Source of the DNA: an uncultured Pedobacter sp.
GTDB taxonomy: Bacteria > Bacteroidota > Bacteroidia > Sphingobacteriales > Sphingobacteriaceae
Direction of reading: 5' to 3'
DNA length: 38,268 bases
Assembly (NCBI RefSeq): GCF_946479715.1
Contig: NZ_CAMLHF010000025.1
Coordinates: forward strand, 1 to 38,268
The notes under the pieces are model-generated. The model was not told where the DNA came from. It made no database searches and saw only the letters and a list, made by a program, of their open reading frames with translations. Shown here one piece after another: positions 8,756-16,546 of this stretch. The position numbers and the translations under genes are program-made. Within the stretch, counting starts at the first letter, position 1. Every line of letters begins with the position of its first letter.

Positions 8756-10078
8756 ATGCGAAAATCAACACTTTTAAAAACCTTGTTTAGTATCGCAAGT
8801 TTTACCCTTGCATCTTTTCAGAATATATCTGCCCAGCAAAAACCCAATATTGTATTTGTTTTAACAGATGATATGGGCTACGCTGATTTGGGTTGCTATG
8901 GTAATCCGGTTATAGAAACACCTTTCTTAGATCAAATGGCCGCCAAAGGCATTAAGGCTACCAATTTCGCACTGGCATCTCCAACCTGTTCGCCATCACG
9001 TGCGGCCTTTCTTACCGGTCGATACCCTACCAGATACAATATACCTGCGCCTTTAGGGCCTGGTTCTGATCAGGGTTTGCCTGCCTCAGAACTTACAATG
9101 GCTGAAATTTTAAAAACCGGCGGGTATAAAACCAACATGATTGGTAAATGGCATTTGGGCGACAAAAAGGCTAACCTGCCAATGGAACAAGGTTTTGATA
9201 ATTATTACGGATTGCTGTATAGCCACGATTACCGCAGCCCTTATGTGCAAACCGACACCACCATTAAACTGTACCGAAACTATAAGCCAGAGGTCTACAA
9301 GCCTGCTGATAGCTCACTAACCTCTTTATACAACAATGAAGCTATAAAGTACATTAAAAAACAAAAAAAGGGGGAACCATTCTTTCTATATCTTGCCTAC
9401 AACATGCCTCATTTACCAGTATATTTTGCTGCCCACAAAAAGAATAGCGACTTAACACATGGCGGGGAACTTGGTTACGTTGTAAACGAAATGGACAGAG
9501 GTTTAAGTCAAATCTGGAAAACATTGGAACAACAGGGCTTAGCCGACAATACTATTTTTATTTTTACGAGCGATAATGGCCCCTGGACTAATTACCCTGA
9601 AAGAATGTCTGGAGATGGTAAAACCCGACAGAATCATGCCGGATATGCCGTTATATTACTCGGCAGTAAGGCTACTACTTATGAAGGTGGCACAAGGGTT
9701 CCATTCATTTTATACTGGAAAGGACACACACAAGCACAGGTTCAGAAACAACTTTTTAGCAGTGTTGATTTATTACCTACCCTGGCCGAATGGAGTGGCA
9801 CTAAACTACCCGATGACCTTAAAATTGACGGGCAATCGGTAGCTCCATTGTTTACTAAAAAAGACGTACCCTTCCAGCATCAACCAGTGTACTACGTCCA
9901 TTATGGTGTTCCAGAAGTAGCACGTGTGGGAGATTGGAAGCTTAGAAGAACCAAAGAAAGCGGAATAGAATTATTTAATCTGGCAGAAGATCCTTCAGAA
10001 CGGGTAAATTTAAATAATGATTATCCGGAGGAATCCAAAAAGCTATTAAAAATACTAGACAATTATCCTGACAAGTAG
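8756..10078 (+). CDS. Type I sulfatase (arylsulfatase family), exported
   Basis: 440 aa from the chosen start. I prefer the ATG at 8756 because it begins a normal signal peptide ([16 protein letters not shown], ending near ISAQQ); an ATG at 8699 in the same frame would add 19 residues with no signal character. The mature protein opens with '[21 protein letters not shown]' style metal-binding residues (Asp38, Asp39). The formylglycine motif is C-S-P-S-R with Cys78, followed by 'LTGRYPTRY'. Later 'IGKWHLG', 'PHLPVY' and 'TSDNGPW' supply other active-site and Ca ligands. It should hydrolyse a sulfate ester in the periplasm after Cys-to-formylglycine maturation. No glycan-degrading genes flank it, so the substrate is open. 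Confidence 0.93.
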   Translation: MRKSTLLKTLFSIASFTLASFQNISAQQKPNIVFVLTDDMGYADLGCYGNPVIETPFLDQMAAKGIKATNFALASPTCSPSRAAFLTGRYPTRYNIPAPLGPGSDQGLPASELTMAEILKTGGYKTNMIGKWHLGDKKANLPMEQGFDNYYGLLYSHDYRSPYVQTDTTIKLYRNYKPEVYKPADSSLTSLYNNEAIKYIKKQKKGEPFFLYLAYNMPHLPVYFAAHKKNSDLTHGGELGYVVNEMDRGLSQIWKTLEQQGLADNTIFIFTSDNGPWTNYPERMSGDGKTRQNHAGYAVILLGSKATTYEGGTRVPFILYWKGHTQAQVQKQLFSSVDLLPTLAEWSGTKLPDDLKIDGQSVAPLFTKKDVPFQHQPVYYVHYGVPEVARVGDWKLRRTKESGIELFNLAEDPSERVNLNNDYPEESKKLLKILDNYPDK

Positions 10079-10100
10079 GGTTTTAGTGTGGGTTGAATAA

Positions 10101-10172
10101 GCCTTAGCAGGGCCTTTCCGGGGCTAAAAGCCCTACCAAGGCCCTATTGACGCCCTAGCAAGGGCCTGTCAA
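10101..10172. repeat. GC-rich cluster of three 16-bp dyad repeats
   Basis: Three related units occur: GCCTTAGCAGGGCCT (10101-10115), GCCCTACCAAGGCCCT (10130-10145) and GCCCTAGCAAGGGCCT (10152-10167). They fold as nested hairpins: AGGGCCTT (10109-10116) with AAGGCCCT (10138-10145) around GGGCT-AAA-AGCCC, then TTGACGCCCT-AGCA-AGGGC-CT-GTCAA (10147-10172). The cluster is far more GC-rich than its surroundings and lies between the convergent sulfatase and pabC genes, where it may terminate both transcripts. It resembles a REP-type intergenic element, but genome-wide copies cannot be checked here. Confidence 0.7.
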
Positions 10173-10185
10173 CTACAGCATATAA

Positions 10186-11025
10186 TTAAAGTGCATTTAA
10201 CTTGTCGCTAAGCAACTTAGTTACTTCGTTAAAGTAACGTTTACGACCATATCCCATTACCCAGCGGATGCCCCCTAAAGCATTCGTAATAAAAACTTCT
10301 TCAGCTTCTTTTAATACTTCGGGGTTTATTTGTGCTTGTATTACAGGAATTTCGTTGGTTTTGGCAATATTCATTACCACATTTCTCATTACCCCTGCAA
10401 TACAACCTTCTGTTAAAGCCGGTGTATAAATCTGTTTATCGTAAACCACAAAAATATTAGAACTGATGCTTTCGCATAAAAATCCATTTTGATTCAAGAT
10501 AAAGGCTTCGTCCAGGTTATATTGTTTTTTATACAGCCCAGCCATCACATAAACCAAAGAATTACATGTTTTATAATTTGAGAGTTTATCAACAGGCTTA
10601 GTAAGTTCATCAAATACGTCAACAATTAATCCTTTTTTATTGAGTTCGTATGTGCTTTCGGTTAATGCAGATGCCTCCAATACATATCCCGATTTGTTGC
10701 TGTTTGGTGTATATAACCCATCGCCTGCCCTGTAAACAGACAATCTGAACCTTACATTATCTTTAAGCTTGTTCTTTTTACAAAGCTCATTGGTTTTTTG
10801 TTTCAGAAAATATTCATCGAACAAAGTTGCACCCTCCATTTTAAGAGCTTTCATTCCAGCTCTTAACCTATCGGCATGCAATTCGGCAAACTTAAGTTTT
10901 CCGCCAGACATTCGCATAGATTCAAAAAGGCCATCACCATACCTGAAACTGCGGTTATCAGCAGTTATAATAGGTTGATTTTTTAATATAAATTCGTCGT
11001 TATGTAAAATGTACTCTTGCTGCAT
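10186..11025 (-). CDS. pabC: Class IV aminotransferase, probable 4-amino-4-deoxychorismate lyase
   Basis: 279 aa, fold-type IV PLP enzyme. The N-terminus has 'NRSFRYGDGLFESMR', typical of ADC lyases and related transaminases. The PLP lysine is Lys152 in 'LSNYKTCNSLVYV', close to the equivalent position in E. coli PabC. 'NGFLCESISSNIFVVYD' and 'TEGCIAGVMRNVV' are the cofactor-phosphate binding segments. ADC lyase releases pyruvate from aminodeoxychorismate to make p-aminobenzoate for folate. A pabB gene occurs at 22873 in the same window, which favours this over a branched-chain or D-amino-acid transaminase. Its ATG follows the rluD stop with no spacing (TAAATG), so the two are probably translationally coupled. 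Confidence 0.8.
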   Translation of the reverse strand: MQQEYILHNDEFILKNQPIITADNRSFRYGDGLFESMRMSGGKLKFAELHADRLRAGMKALKMEGATLFDEYFLKQKTNELCKKNKLKDNVRFRLSVYRAGDGLYTPNSNKSGYVLEASALTESTYELNKKGLIVDVFDELTKPVDKLSNYKTCNSLVYVMAGLYKKQYNLDEAFILNQNGFLCESISSNIFVVYDKQIYTPALTEGCIAGVMRNVVMNIAKTNEIPVIQAQINPEVLKEAEEVFITNALGGIRWVMGYGRKRYFNEVTKLLSDKLNAL

Positions 11026-12057
11026 TTATTGAGGCTCTACGATATAGTTTCTCCATTTATTTAAAGCTGTATCGAAATCGGGTGGCAAAGGTGCTTCAAA
11101 TTCCATATACTTTTTAGTAGTTGGATGAATAAAACCTAAAGTTTGTGCATGTAAAGCCTGTCGTGGTAAAATATTAAAGCTGTTTTGTACGAACTGCTTG
11201 TATTTATTAAAGGTAGTCCCTTTTAATATTTTATCTCCTCCATAATTTGCATCATTAAATAATGGGTGCCCTATATGCTGCATATGTGCCCTGATTTGAT
11301 GTGTTCTTCCCGTTTCAAGTTGACAACTAATTAGTGTTACATATCCTAAACGTTCCAGAACGGTATAATGTGTTACAGACCACTTACCTTTTTCTTCATC
11401 ATCGTAAACATCCATCACTATTCTATTCTTAGCGCTACGACCAATGTAACCTGTTACAGTACCATCCTGCTCTATATCGCCCCAGGCTAAAGCAACATAT
11501 TTACGGGTAATGCTATGATCAAAAAATTGCTTGGCAAGTTTGGTCATAGTGATTTCGTTCTTACTAATCAGCAATAAGCCTGAGGTATCTTTATCAATAC
11601 GGTGCACCAAACCAGGCCTACCCTCATTACCTGGCAATTGTGGCAATTGCTCAAAATGAAAGGCAAGCGCATTTACCAGTGTACCTGTATAGTTATTATA
11701 TCCGGGATGGACTACCATTCCTGCTGGTTTATTTACTACCAAAAGATCAGCATCCTCATAAACGATATCTAGTGGAATATCTTCCGGATAAACTTCCGTA
11801 TCTCTTGGAGGATGCGGAAATACAACAGATATTTCATCTGCCGGCTTTACTTTATAGCTCGGTTTTACTGTTTTTTGATTAACCAGAACGTTTCCGGCGT
11901 CTATTGCGTTTTGAATGCGGTTACGGGAAGCATTTTCTACCCGATACATTAAAAACTTATCAATGCGCAATAAAGACTGTCCTTTATCAACAACAATGTT
12001 CAAATGTTCATACAGATCCTGCTCCTCTAATTCTGCCCCGCTATTGTTGTTTTCCAT
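11026..12057 (-). CDS. rluD: RluD-family 23S rRNA pseudouridine synthase
   Basis: 343 aa. Residues about 20-80 form an S4 RNA-binding domain ('LRIDKFLMYRVENASRNRIQ', 'VLVNQKTVKPSYKVKPADEI'). The catalytic domain follows with 'VNKPAGMVVHPG' and the RluA/C/D signature 'GLVHRIDKDTSGLLL', in which Asp155 is the nucleophile, then 'ETGRTHQIRAHM'. The S4 domain and the length fit RluD (U1911/1915/1917 of helix 69) better than RluA, but RluC-like specificity cannot be excluded. First gene of a two-gene unit with pabC. Confidence 0.9.
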   Translation of the reverse strand: MENNNSGAELEEQDLYEHLNIVVDKGQSLLRIDKFLMYRVENASRNRIQNAIDAGNVLVNQKTVKPSYKVKPADEISVVFPHPPRDTEVYPEDIPLDIVYEDADLLVVNKPAGMVVHPGYNNYTGTLVNALAFHFEQLPQLPGNEGRPGLVHRIDKDTSGLLLISKNEITMTKLAKQFFDHSITRKYVALAWGDIEQDGTVTGYIGRSAKNRIVMDVYDDEEKGKWSVTHYTVLERLGYVTLISCQLETGRTHQIRAHMQHIGHPLFNDANYGGDKILKGTTFNKYKQFVQNSFNILPRQALHAQTLGFIHPTTKKYMEFEAPLPPDFDTALNKWRNYIVEPQ

Positions 12058-12356
12058 TAAAATTGTGTTTTATTTCTATTAATTAATCATTAAATGCTTC
12101 TGCATTATCCCCCAATTTTAATATTTCGGGGTTTTAGCGATTTCGTTTTGCAAAACTAATCTTTAGCAACAACATATTTAGAAAAGAAATTGGCCTATTA
12201 TTTGAGAAGTGCATGATCCAGACTAAATAATTTTACTATGAAAAATTTTACTGAGAACATAAAAGTAATTCTTAACTTCTTTCCTTATTTGATTAAAAAA
12301 ATCTACTTTAAGCATTAATTAATACTGTTTAATAAAAGGCCATTTATATTTGTACA
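12058..12356. other. Divergent intergenic region, rluD / 12357 gene
   Basis: 299 bp without a coding sequence. It must hold the promoters of both divergent genes. A small hairpin AATGC-TTCT-GCATT is at 12094-12107. The only clear promoter motif is TATATTTG at 12345-12352, four bases before the ATG of the gene at 12357. Nothing else was recognised. Confidence 0.5.
12345..12352 (+). promoter_or_regulatory. Bacteroidota -7 element TATATTTG
   Basis: Matches TAnnTTTG exactly and ends 4 bp before the ATG at 12357. No good -33 TTG is found 19-21 bp upstream. If used, the transcript would be essentially leaderless. Confidence 0.4.
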
Positions 12357-13232
12357 ATGTTTACAGATATTTATAGTCCTATACATCAATTAAAGCACCC
12401 TGCAAGAAACCAGGTATTGGTAAAAAGAGATGATTTAATTGATCCTTATATTTCTGGAAACAAATGGCGTAAGCTAAAATACATCTTAAAAGATGTACAG
12501 AAAAACAATAAAAAACACATTGTTACTTTCGGTGGAGCCTTTTCTAATCACCTTGTTGCAACGGCAGCTGCTTGTGCCAGGGCTGATCTAAAAAGCACAG
12601 CTTTTGTGCGTGGCGAAGTGGTAAGCAACGAAATGCTATTGCTTTGCAAACTGTTTGGGATGAATTTAATTTTTACCGACAGAGACAGTTACAGAAACAA
12701 ACCATTATTATTTGATGCTCATTTTGGAACGGATCCCGACGCTTATTTTGTTGATGAGGGCGGTGCCGGTGCAGAAGCTGTTAGAGGCTGCGCAGAGATT
12801 ATTGCTGAACTACCTAAGGATATTGATCATCTGTTTTGCGCCGCAGGAACAGGAACCACTGCTGCAGGTCTGTTAAAAGGCATTCATCAGCGTAAGTTAA
12901 AAACTCAACTTCATGTAGTGCCCGTTTTAAAAGGCGGTGACTTTATTGCGGATGAAATTTATAAGCATACCGGAAACATTGAACAACTGGTTATGCATAC
13001 TGATTATCATTTTGGTGGATACGCCAAAACCCCTCCTGCATTGATTGAATTTATTAAAAATTTTGTTGCTGATGAGGGGATGCTTATTGACCCCGTATAT
13101 ACCTCAAAAATGTTCTTCGCAATTGACGACCTGATAGGCAATAATTACTTTAAAAAAGAAGATAAAATAATTGCCATCCATACCGGTGGTTTACTGGGAA
13201 TCTGGGGTATGAAAGACAAGTTTATTTATTAA
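12357..13232 (+). CDS. PLP-dependent D-cysteine desulfhydrase / ACC deaminase-like enzyme
   Basis: 291 aa, fold-type II PLP enzyme. Early 'VLVKRDDLIDPYISGNKWRKLKYIL' contains the PLP lysine, Lys36, in the S/G-N-K-W-R-K context of the ACC deaminase/D-cysteine desulfhydrase group. 'VTFGGAFSNHLVATA' binds the cofactor and the glycine loop 'CAAGTGTTAAGLLKG' holds the phosphate. It is shorter than classical ACC deaminases (about 330-340 aa), as is usual for the Bacteroidota members. It probably makes pyruvate, ammonia and sulfide from D-cysteine, or deaminates a related D-amino acid. True ACC deaminase activity is not implied. Monocistronic by appearance: a hairpin follows at 13246-13262. Confidence 0.82.
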   Translation: MFTDIYSPIHQLKHPARNQVLVKRDDLIDPYISGNKWRKLKYILKDVQKNNKKHIVTFGGAFSNHLVATAAACARADLKSTAFVRGEVVSNEMLLLCKLFGMNLIFTDRDSYRNKPLLFDAHFGTDPDAYFVDEGGAGAEAVRGCAEIIAELPKDIDHLFCAAGTGTTAAGLLKGIHQRKLKTQLHVVPVLKGGDFIADEIYKHTGNIEQLVMHTDYHFGGYAKTPPALIEFIKNFVADEGMLIDPVYTSKMFFAIDDLIGNNYFKKEDKIIAIHTGGLLGIWGMKDKFIY

Positions 13233-13245
13233 CACTTGTTAGACC

Positions 13246-13262
13246 GAAATAGATTCTATTTC
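13246..13262 (+). terminator. Weak hairpin after the desulfhydrase gene
   Basis: GAAATAG-ATT-CTATTTC forms a perfect 7-bp stem 13 bp after the stop codon. It lacks a following T run, so it may only protect the 3' end. Confidence 0.35.
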
Positions 13263-13325
13263 AAAAACATACTTTAAATCGTTTAAACCTAGTTTTTACT
13301 TCTAAGGGTTCAAATAGTGCCCGCA

Positions 13326-13356
13326 TTTGTTAATTTGGGGGTTTTTATTACTTTTG
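13326..13356 (+). promoter_or_regulatory. Promoter of the lysine transaminase gene
   Basis: TTTG (13326-13329), exactly 19 bp, then TACTTTTG (13349-13356): a full match to the Bacteroidota housekeeping promoter. The start site would fall near 13362, giving a leader of about 18 nt before the ATG at 13380. The promoter lies inside the longer reading frame that opens at 13317, which argues against that earlier start. Confidence 0.7.
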
Positions 13357-13369
13357 ATACGTATCAAAA
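13352..13369. promoter_or_regulatory. 18-bp perfect palindrome, candidate operator
   Basis: TTTTGATACGTATCAAAA is identical to its reverse complement. It covers the -7 element and the predicted start site of the lysine transaminase promoter, the classic place for a repressor. The cognate regulator is unknown; a dimeric Lrp/AsnC, GntR or similar protein would fit. Confidence 0.7.
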
Positions 13370-13379
13370 CATAGAAATT

Positions 13380-14711
13380 ATGTATCAACTAACTGTAGCT
13401 CCAGAGCAGGTAAATGAAACTTTAAGCAAACACATTTTAGCAGATGGTTTTGACCTTACATACGATATGGAAAAAAGCCAGGGGGCTTATATTTATGATT
13501 CGAAATATAAGCGCTCTCTGCTCGATTTTTTTACTTGCTTTGCGTCTGTTCCTTTGGGCTACAACCATCCTAAAATGATAAATGATGAGGCTTTCAAGAA
13601 AAATCTTCTACAGGCCGCATTAGCCAATCCTTCTAATTCGGATGTATATACGCAACAATACGCTCAGTTCGTAGATACCTTTGCAAAAATTGGTATCCCT
13701 TCATATTTACCTCATGCTTTTTTTATTGCAGGAGGTGGACTTGCAGTTGAAAATGCCCTTAAGGTGGCTATGGACTGGAAGGTTCAAAAGAATTTTGCTA
13801 AAGGATATAAAGAAGAAAGGGGTTTTAAAGTACTTCATTTCGAAAAAGCTTTTCATGGCAGAACTGGTTATACCTTAAGTTTAACCAATACGCTTCCTGA
13901 TAAAACCAAATGGTTTGCTAAGTTCGATTGGCCAAGAGTATCCGTTCCGGTAGTAAAATTCCCATTGGATGGCGACAACTTAAGGACAGCTGTTGAAACA
14001 GAAGAAACATCCATTGCTCAGATAAAACAAGCCTTTGCCGATAATAAAGACGACATCTGTGCAATTATTGTTGAGCCAATTCAATCTGAAGGTGGAGATA
14101 ATCATTTACGTGAAGAGTTTTTAATTCAGTTAAAAGCATTGGCAGATGAAAATGATGCATTTCTGATCTACGACGAGGTGCAGACCGGAGTTGGTCTTAC
14201 TGGCAAATTTTGGTGCCATCAGCATTATAGCGAAAAAGCCCGTCCGGATATTATTGCATTTGGCAAAAAGATGCAGGTATGTGGAATTTTGGTAGGCAAC
14301 AAAGTTGATCAGATAGATAGTAATGTATTTAAAGTACCTTCTAGAATTAACTCTACCTGGGGAGGTAATTTAGTAGATATGGTTCGTTCTTCGCAAATCC
14401 TTCAAATTGTTGCAGAAGATAACCTGTGCGATAACGCGGCAGTTGTTGGCCAATATTTAAAAGAAGGCCTGCAAACACTAGCCGGAAAGTATGATAAAGT
14501 AACCAATGTTAGAGGTAAGGGCTTACTTTGTGCTTTCGACTTTCCAAATAAAAGCATGCGCGATGAGTTTATAAAAAAAGGAATGCAGCATAATGTAATG
14601 TTTTTAGGCTGCGGAAATCAGACCATCAGATTCAGACCTGCGTTATGTATGGAGAAAAAACATATTGAAGAAGGTTTAGCAATCATGGAAACCATTCTAC
14701 CAGCCTTATAA
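13380..14711 (+). CDS. lat: L-lysine 6-transaminase
   Basis: 443 aa from the ATG at 13380. The frame is open from 13317, but those 21 codons cover the promoter and palindrome, and family members start with 'MYQLTVAPEQV'-like sequence. Class III PLP aminotransferase: 'DFFTCFASVPLGYNHPKM', 'FIAGGGLAVENALKVAMDWK', 'FHGRTGYTLSLTNT', 'IIVEPIQSEGGDNH', 'YDEVQTGVGLTGKFW' and the PLP lysine in 'FGKKMQVCG' (Lys296 most likely). These segments match lysine epsilon-aminotransferases closely. It converts lysine and 2-oxoglutarate to 2-aminoadipate-6-semialdehyde and glutamate, the entry step of one lysine catabolic route. Its stop overlaps the next start by one base (TAATG). Confidence 0.92.
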   Translation: MYQLTVAPEQVNETLSKHILADGFDLTYDMEKSQGAYIYDSKYKRSLLDFFTCFASVPLGYNHPKMINDEAFKKNLLQAALANPSNSDVYTQQYAQFVDTFAKIGIPSYLPHAFFIAGGGLAVENALKVAMDWKVQKNFAKGYKEERGFKVLHFEKAFHGRTGYTLSLTNTLPDKTKWFAKFDWPRVSVPVVKFPLDGDNLRTAVETEETSIAQIKQAFADNKDDICAIIVEPIQSEGGDNHLREEFLIQLKALADENDAFLIYDEVQTGVGLTGKFWCHQHYSEKARPDIIAFGKKMQVCGILVGNKVDQIDSNVFKVPSRINSTWGGNLVDMVRSSQILQIVAEDNLCDNAAVVGQYLKEGLQTLAGKYDKVTNVRGKGLLCAFDFPNKSMRDEFIKKGMQHNVMFLGCGNQTIRFRPALCMEKKHIEEGLAIMETILPAL

Positions 14712-15115
14712 TGCAGAGAAAATATTTCAACATCCTGCTGGGTGTTATTGTTTTGGTTTTAGTTGGTTGGATGTTAAAGGGTACGTTTACTCAACCCGGA
14801 ATAGATGGACTAAAAGGCGAGTTTAAGGAAATTGCACACTATAGGAACGACAACAATACAGGCCCTATACAGTACGTATTTGCTGTTACTGTAAAGGACA
14901 CTGTTTGGAATGAAATGATAACCTATGGCAACTTTAAACCTCATCATAAAGGAGGAAATACTAAAGTGTATTACTTTTTGGAGGGCACACCTGTGCCAGA
15001 CAAATTATATGCAGGTAAAGTAAATTTCGATACCAGTTTTAATAAATATTGTATTGCCCTTTATGAAAAAACTGCAATGGGCAATACAAGTATCGAAAAG
15101 GCGCCTTTTAAGTGA
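14711..15115 (+). CDS. Small single-span membrane protein of unknown function
   Basis: 134 aa. Residues about 6-24 are a hydrophobic helix (ILLGVIVLVLVGWML) preceded by Arg-Lys, so it is probably anchored with the remainder in the periplasm. The rest is a small beta-rich domain with many Tyr/Phe residues and no motif I recognise; the pattern 'VTVKDTVWNEMITYGNF' and 'TKVYYFLEGTPVP' may help in profile searches. Its ATG overlaps the lat stop codon (TAATG), so its translation is likely coupled to the transaminase. Its stop codon abuts the stop of the convergent acyl-CoA dehydrogenase with no intervening base. No function is assigned. Confidence 0.75.
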   Translation: MQRKYFNILLGVIVLVLVGWMLKGTFTQPGIDGLKGEFKEIAHYRNDNNTGPIQYVFAVTVKDTVWNEMITYGNFKPHHKGGNTKVYYFLEGTPVPDKLYAGKVNFDTSFNKYCIALYEKTAMGNTSIEKAPFK

Positions 15116-16477
15116 TTACACAAAAGCTGAAAAACCGGTTATAGCACGCCCCACAATAAGGGTATTGATCTCTTTGGTTCCTTCGTAAGAATAAATAGCT
15201 TCTGCATCCGCTACAAAGCGAGCTACATCATATTCCAGCAAGATACCATTACCTCCCATAACTTCACGTGCCCTGCTTACTACATCGCGTGTGCGCATTG
15301 AACAGAAAACTTTGGCTAATGATGCATGCTCATCCGTAAGGAGGTTCTGATCTTGTAATTGCGACAACCGGAAACAGAGTGTTTGCATTGCTGTAAGATT
15401 GGAGAGCATTTCTACAAGATGGTTTTGTATCAATTGGTAGGATGCAATAGGCTTACCAAATTGCTTTCTTGTTCTGGTATATGCAAGAGCGCTTTCGTAT
15501 GCACCTCTGGCACAGCCTACGGCCTGCCATGCTACCCCTGCCCTGGTCATCTTTAACACCTTTGCCGTGTCTTTAAATGAATTTGCATTTTGTAAACGGT
15601 CTTCTTCGTCAACTTCACAATTGGTAAGTGTTATAAGCCCGTTTTGTACAATCCTTAATGCCATCTTGTCCTGCATCTTCTCAACAGCAAATCCTTTTGT
15701 ACCTTTTCTAACCAGGAAACCTTTTACCTCATTATCGTCTACATCTCTTGCCCATATTATAGTAACATCTGAAAAGGTAGAATTTCCTATCCATTTTTTT
15801 TGCCCATTTAATATCCATTTACTGCCTTGTCGCTTAGCCGTTGTGGTTAATCCGCCTGCAACACCAGAACCCACTTCCGGCTCAGTTAATCCAAATGCTC
15901 CAATTATTTTCATCTGTTGCATATCTGGTAGCCATTGCTGCTTTTGCGCGTCGGATCCTAAAAGATATATCGACCCCATGGCCAATCCACTCTGCACACC
16001 AAAAAAAGTAGACATGGAGGTATCAACCCTGGCCATTTCCATTGCCAGCATACCTTCCATAAGATTCGATTTGTTGGGGCATCCGTAGCCCTGATAAGTC
16101 AAACCACAAATATTTAATTCTGCAATTTTAGGAATAAGCTCAAAAGGAAATTCGGCTTTAAGCCAGTATTTATTAACTACGGGCTTTACTTCCTTTTCCA
16201 GAAATGCTCTTACTTTTAATTGAAGGGCCCTATCTTCATCTTTTAAAGCTTCATCGCCCAGATGGTAAAAATCGCCTTCAATTGGAGGTAGTTCTCTTTT
16301 TTTATGAGGTGTTCCAATCATCTTCATGAGACCTTGCAATTGGGTTTCATCAAGATTAGCTACTGAGTCTACAATTTTGGGTAAGTCTACCTTTTTAGAA
16401 AGCTCATCAAGTTTCTTAAAATCTACACTTTTAAAAAGGGTATACGCATTCTTTAGAGAAGAAAATATATTGGCCAT
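15116..16477 (-). CDS. Acyl-CoA dehydrogenase, glutaryl-CoA dehydrogenase-like, with N-terminal extension
   Basis: 453 aa. The ACAD core begins near residue 65: N-terminal helical domain ('RAFLEKEVKPVVNKYW', 'GLTYQGYGCP'), the FAD-binding 'IGAFGLTEPEVGSG' and 'WILNGQKKWIGN', and the C-terminal helices with 'TRTRKQFGKPIASYQLIQ' and 'EVMGGNGILLEYDVARF'. The catalytic base is Glu431 in 'YSYEGTKEIN', the arrangement of glutaryl-CoA and isovaleryl-type enzymes; 'DTSMSTFFGVQSGLAMGSI' is also glutaryl-CoA dehydrogenase-like. About 60 extra residues precede the core (helical, Lys/Asp/Leu rich), which most family members lack. It follows bshB1 by 69 bp. Oxidation of glutaryl-CoA to crotonyl-CoA would link to lysine catabolism, but substrate is inferred. 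Confidence 0.87.
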   Translation of the reverse strand: MANIFSSLKNAYTLFKSVDFKKLDELSKKVDLPKIVDSVANLDETQLQGLMKMIGTPHKKRELPPIEGDFYHLGDEALKDEDRALQLKVRAFLEKEVKPVVNKYWLKAEFPFELIPKIAELNICGLTYQGYGCPNKSNLMEGMLAMEMARVDTSMSTFFGVQSGLAMGSIYLLGSDAQKQQWLPDMQQMKIIGAFGLTEPEVGSGVAGGLTTTAKRQGSKWILNGQKKWIGNSTFSDVTIIWARDVDDNEVKGFLVRKGTKGFAVEKMQDKMALRIVQNGLITLTNCEVDEEDRLQNANSFKDTAKVLKMTRAGVAWQAVGCARGAYESALAYTRTRKQFGKPIASYQLIQNHLVEMLSNLTAMQTLCFRLSQLQDQNLLTDEHASLAKVFCSMRTRDVVSRAREVMGGNGILLEYDVARFVADAEAIYSYEGTKEINTLIVGRAITGFSAFV

Positions 16478-16546
16478 ATTAAACTGTTTATATATAAAAC
16501 AGAAATTAACTCTTTTTGTTGGAATATGGCCAATAAAATATGCTGA

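Noticed and set aside
13317..13379. N-terminal extension of the lysine transaminase
   Set aside because: These codons contain the complete promoter and palindrome, and family members begin at the later ATG.
15567..16088. 173-codon open frame antisense to the acyl-CoA dehydrogenase
   Set aside because: It lies wholly within a well-supported gene and its translation is low-complexity Ser/Pro/Cys/Ile-rich with no recognisable domain; it is a frame shadow.
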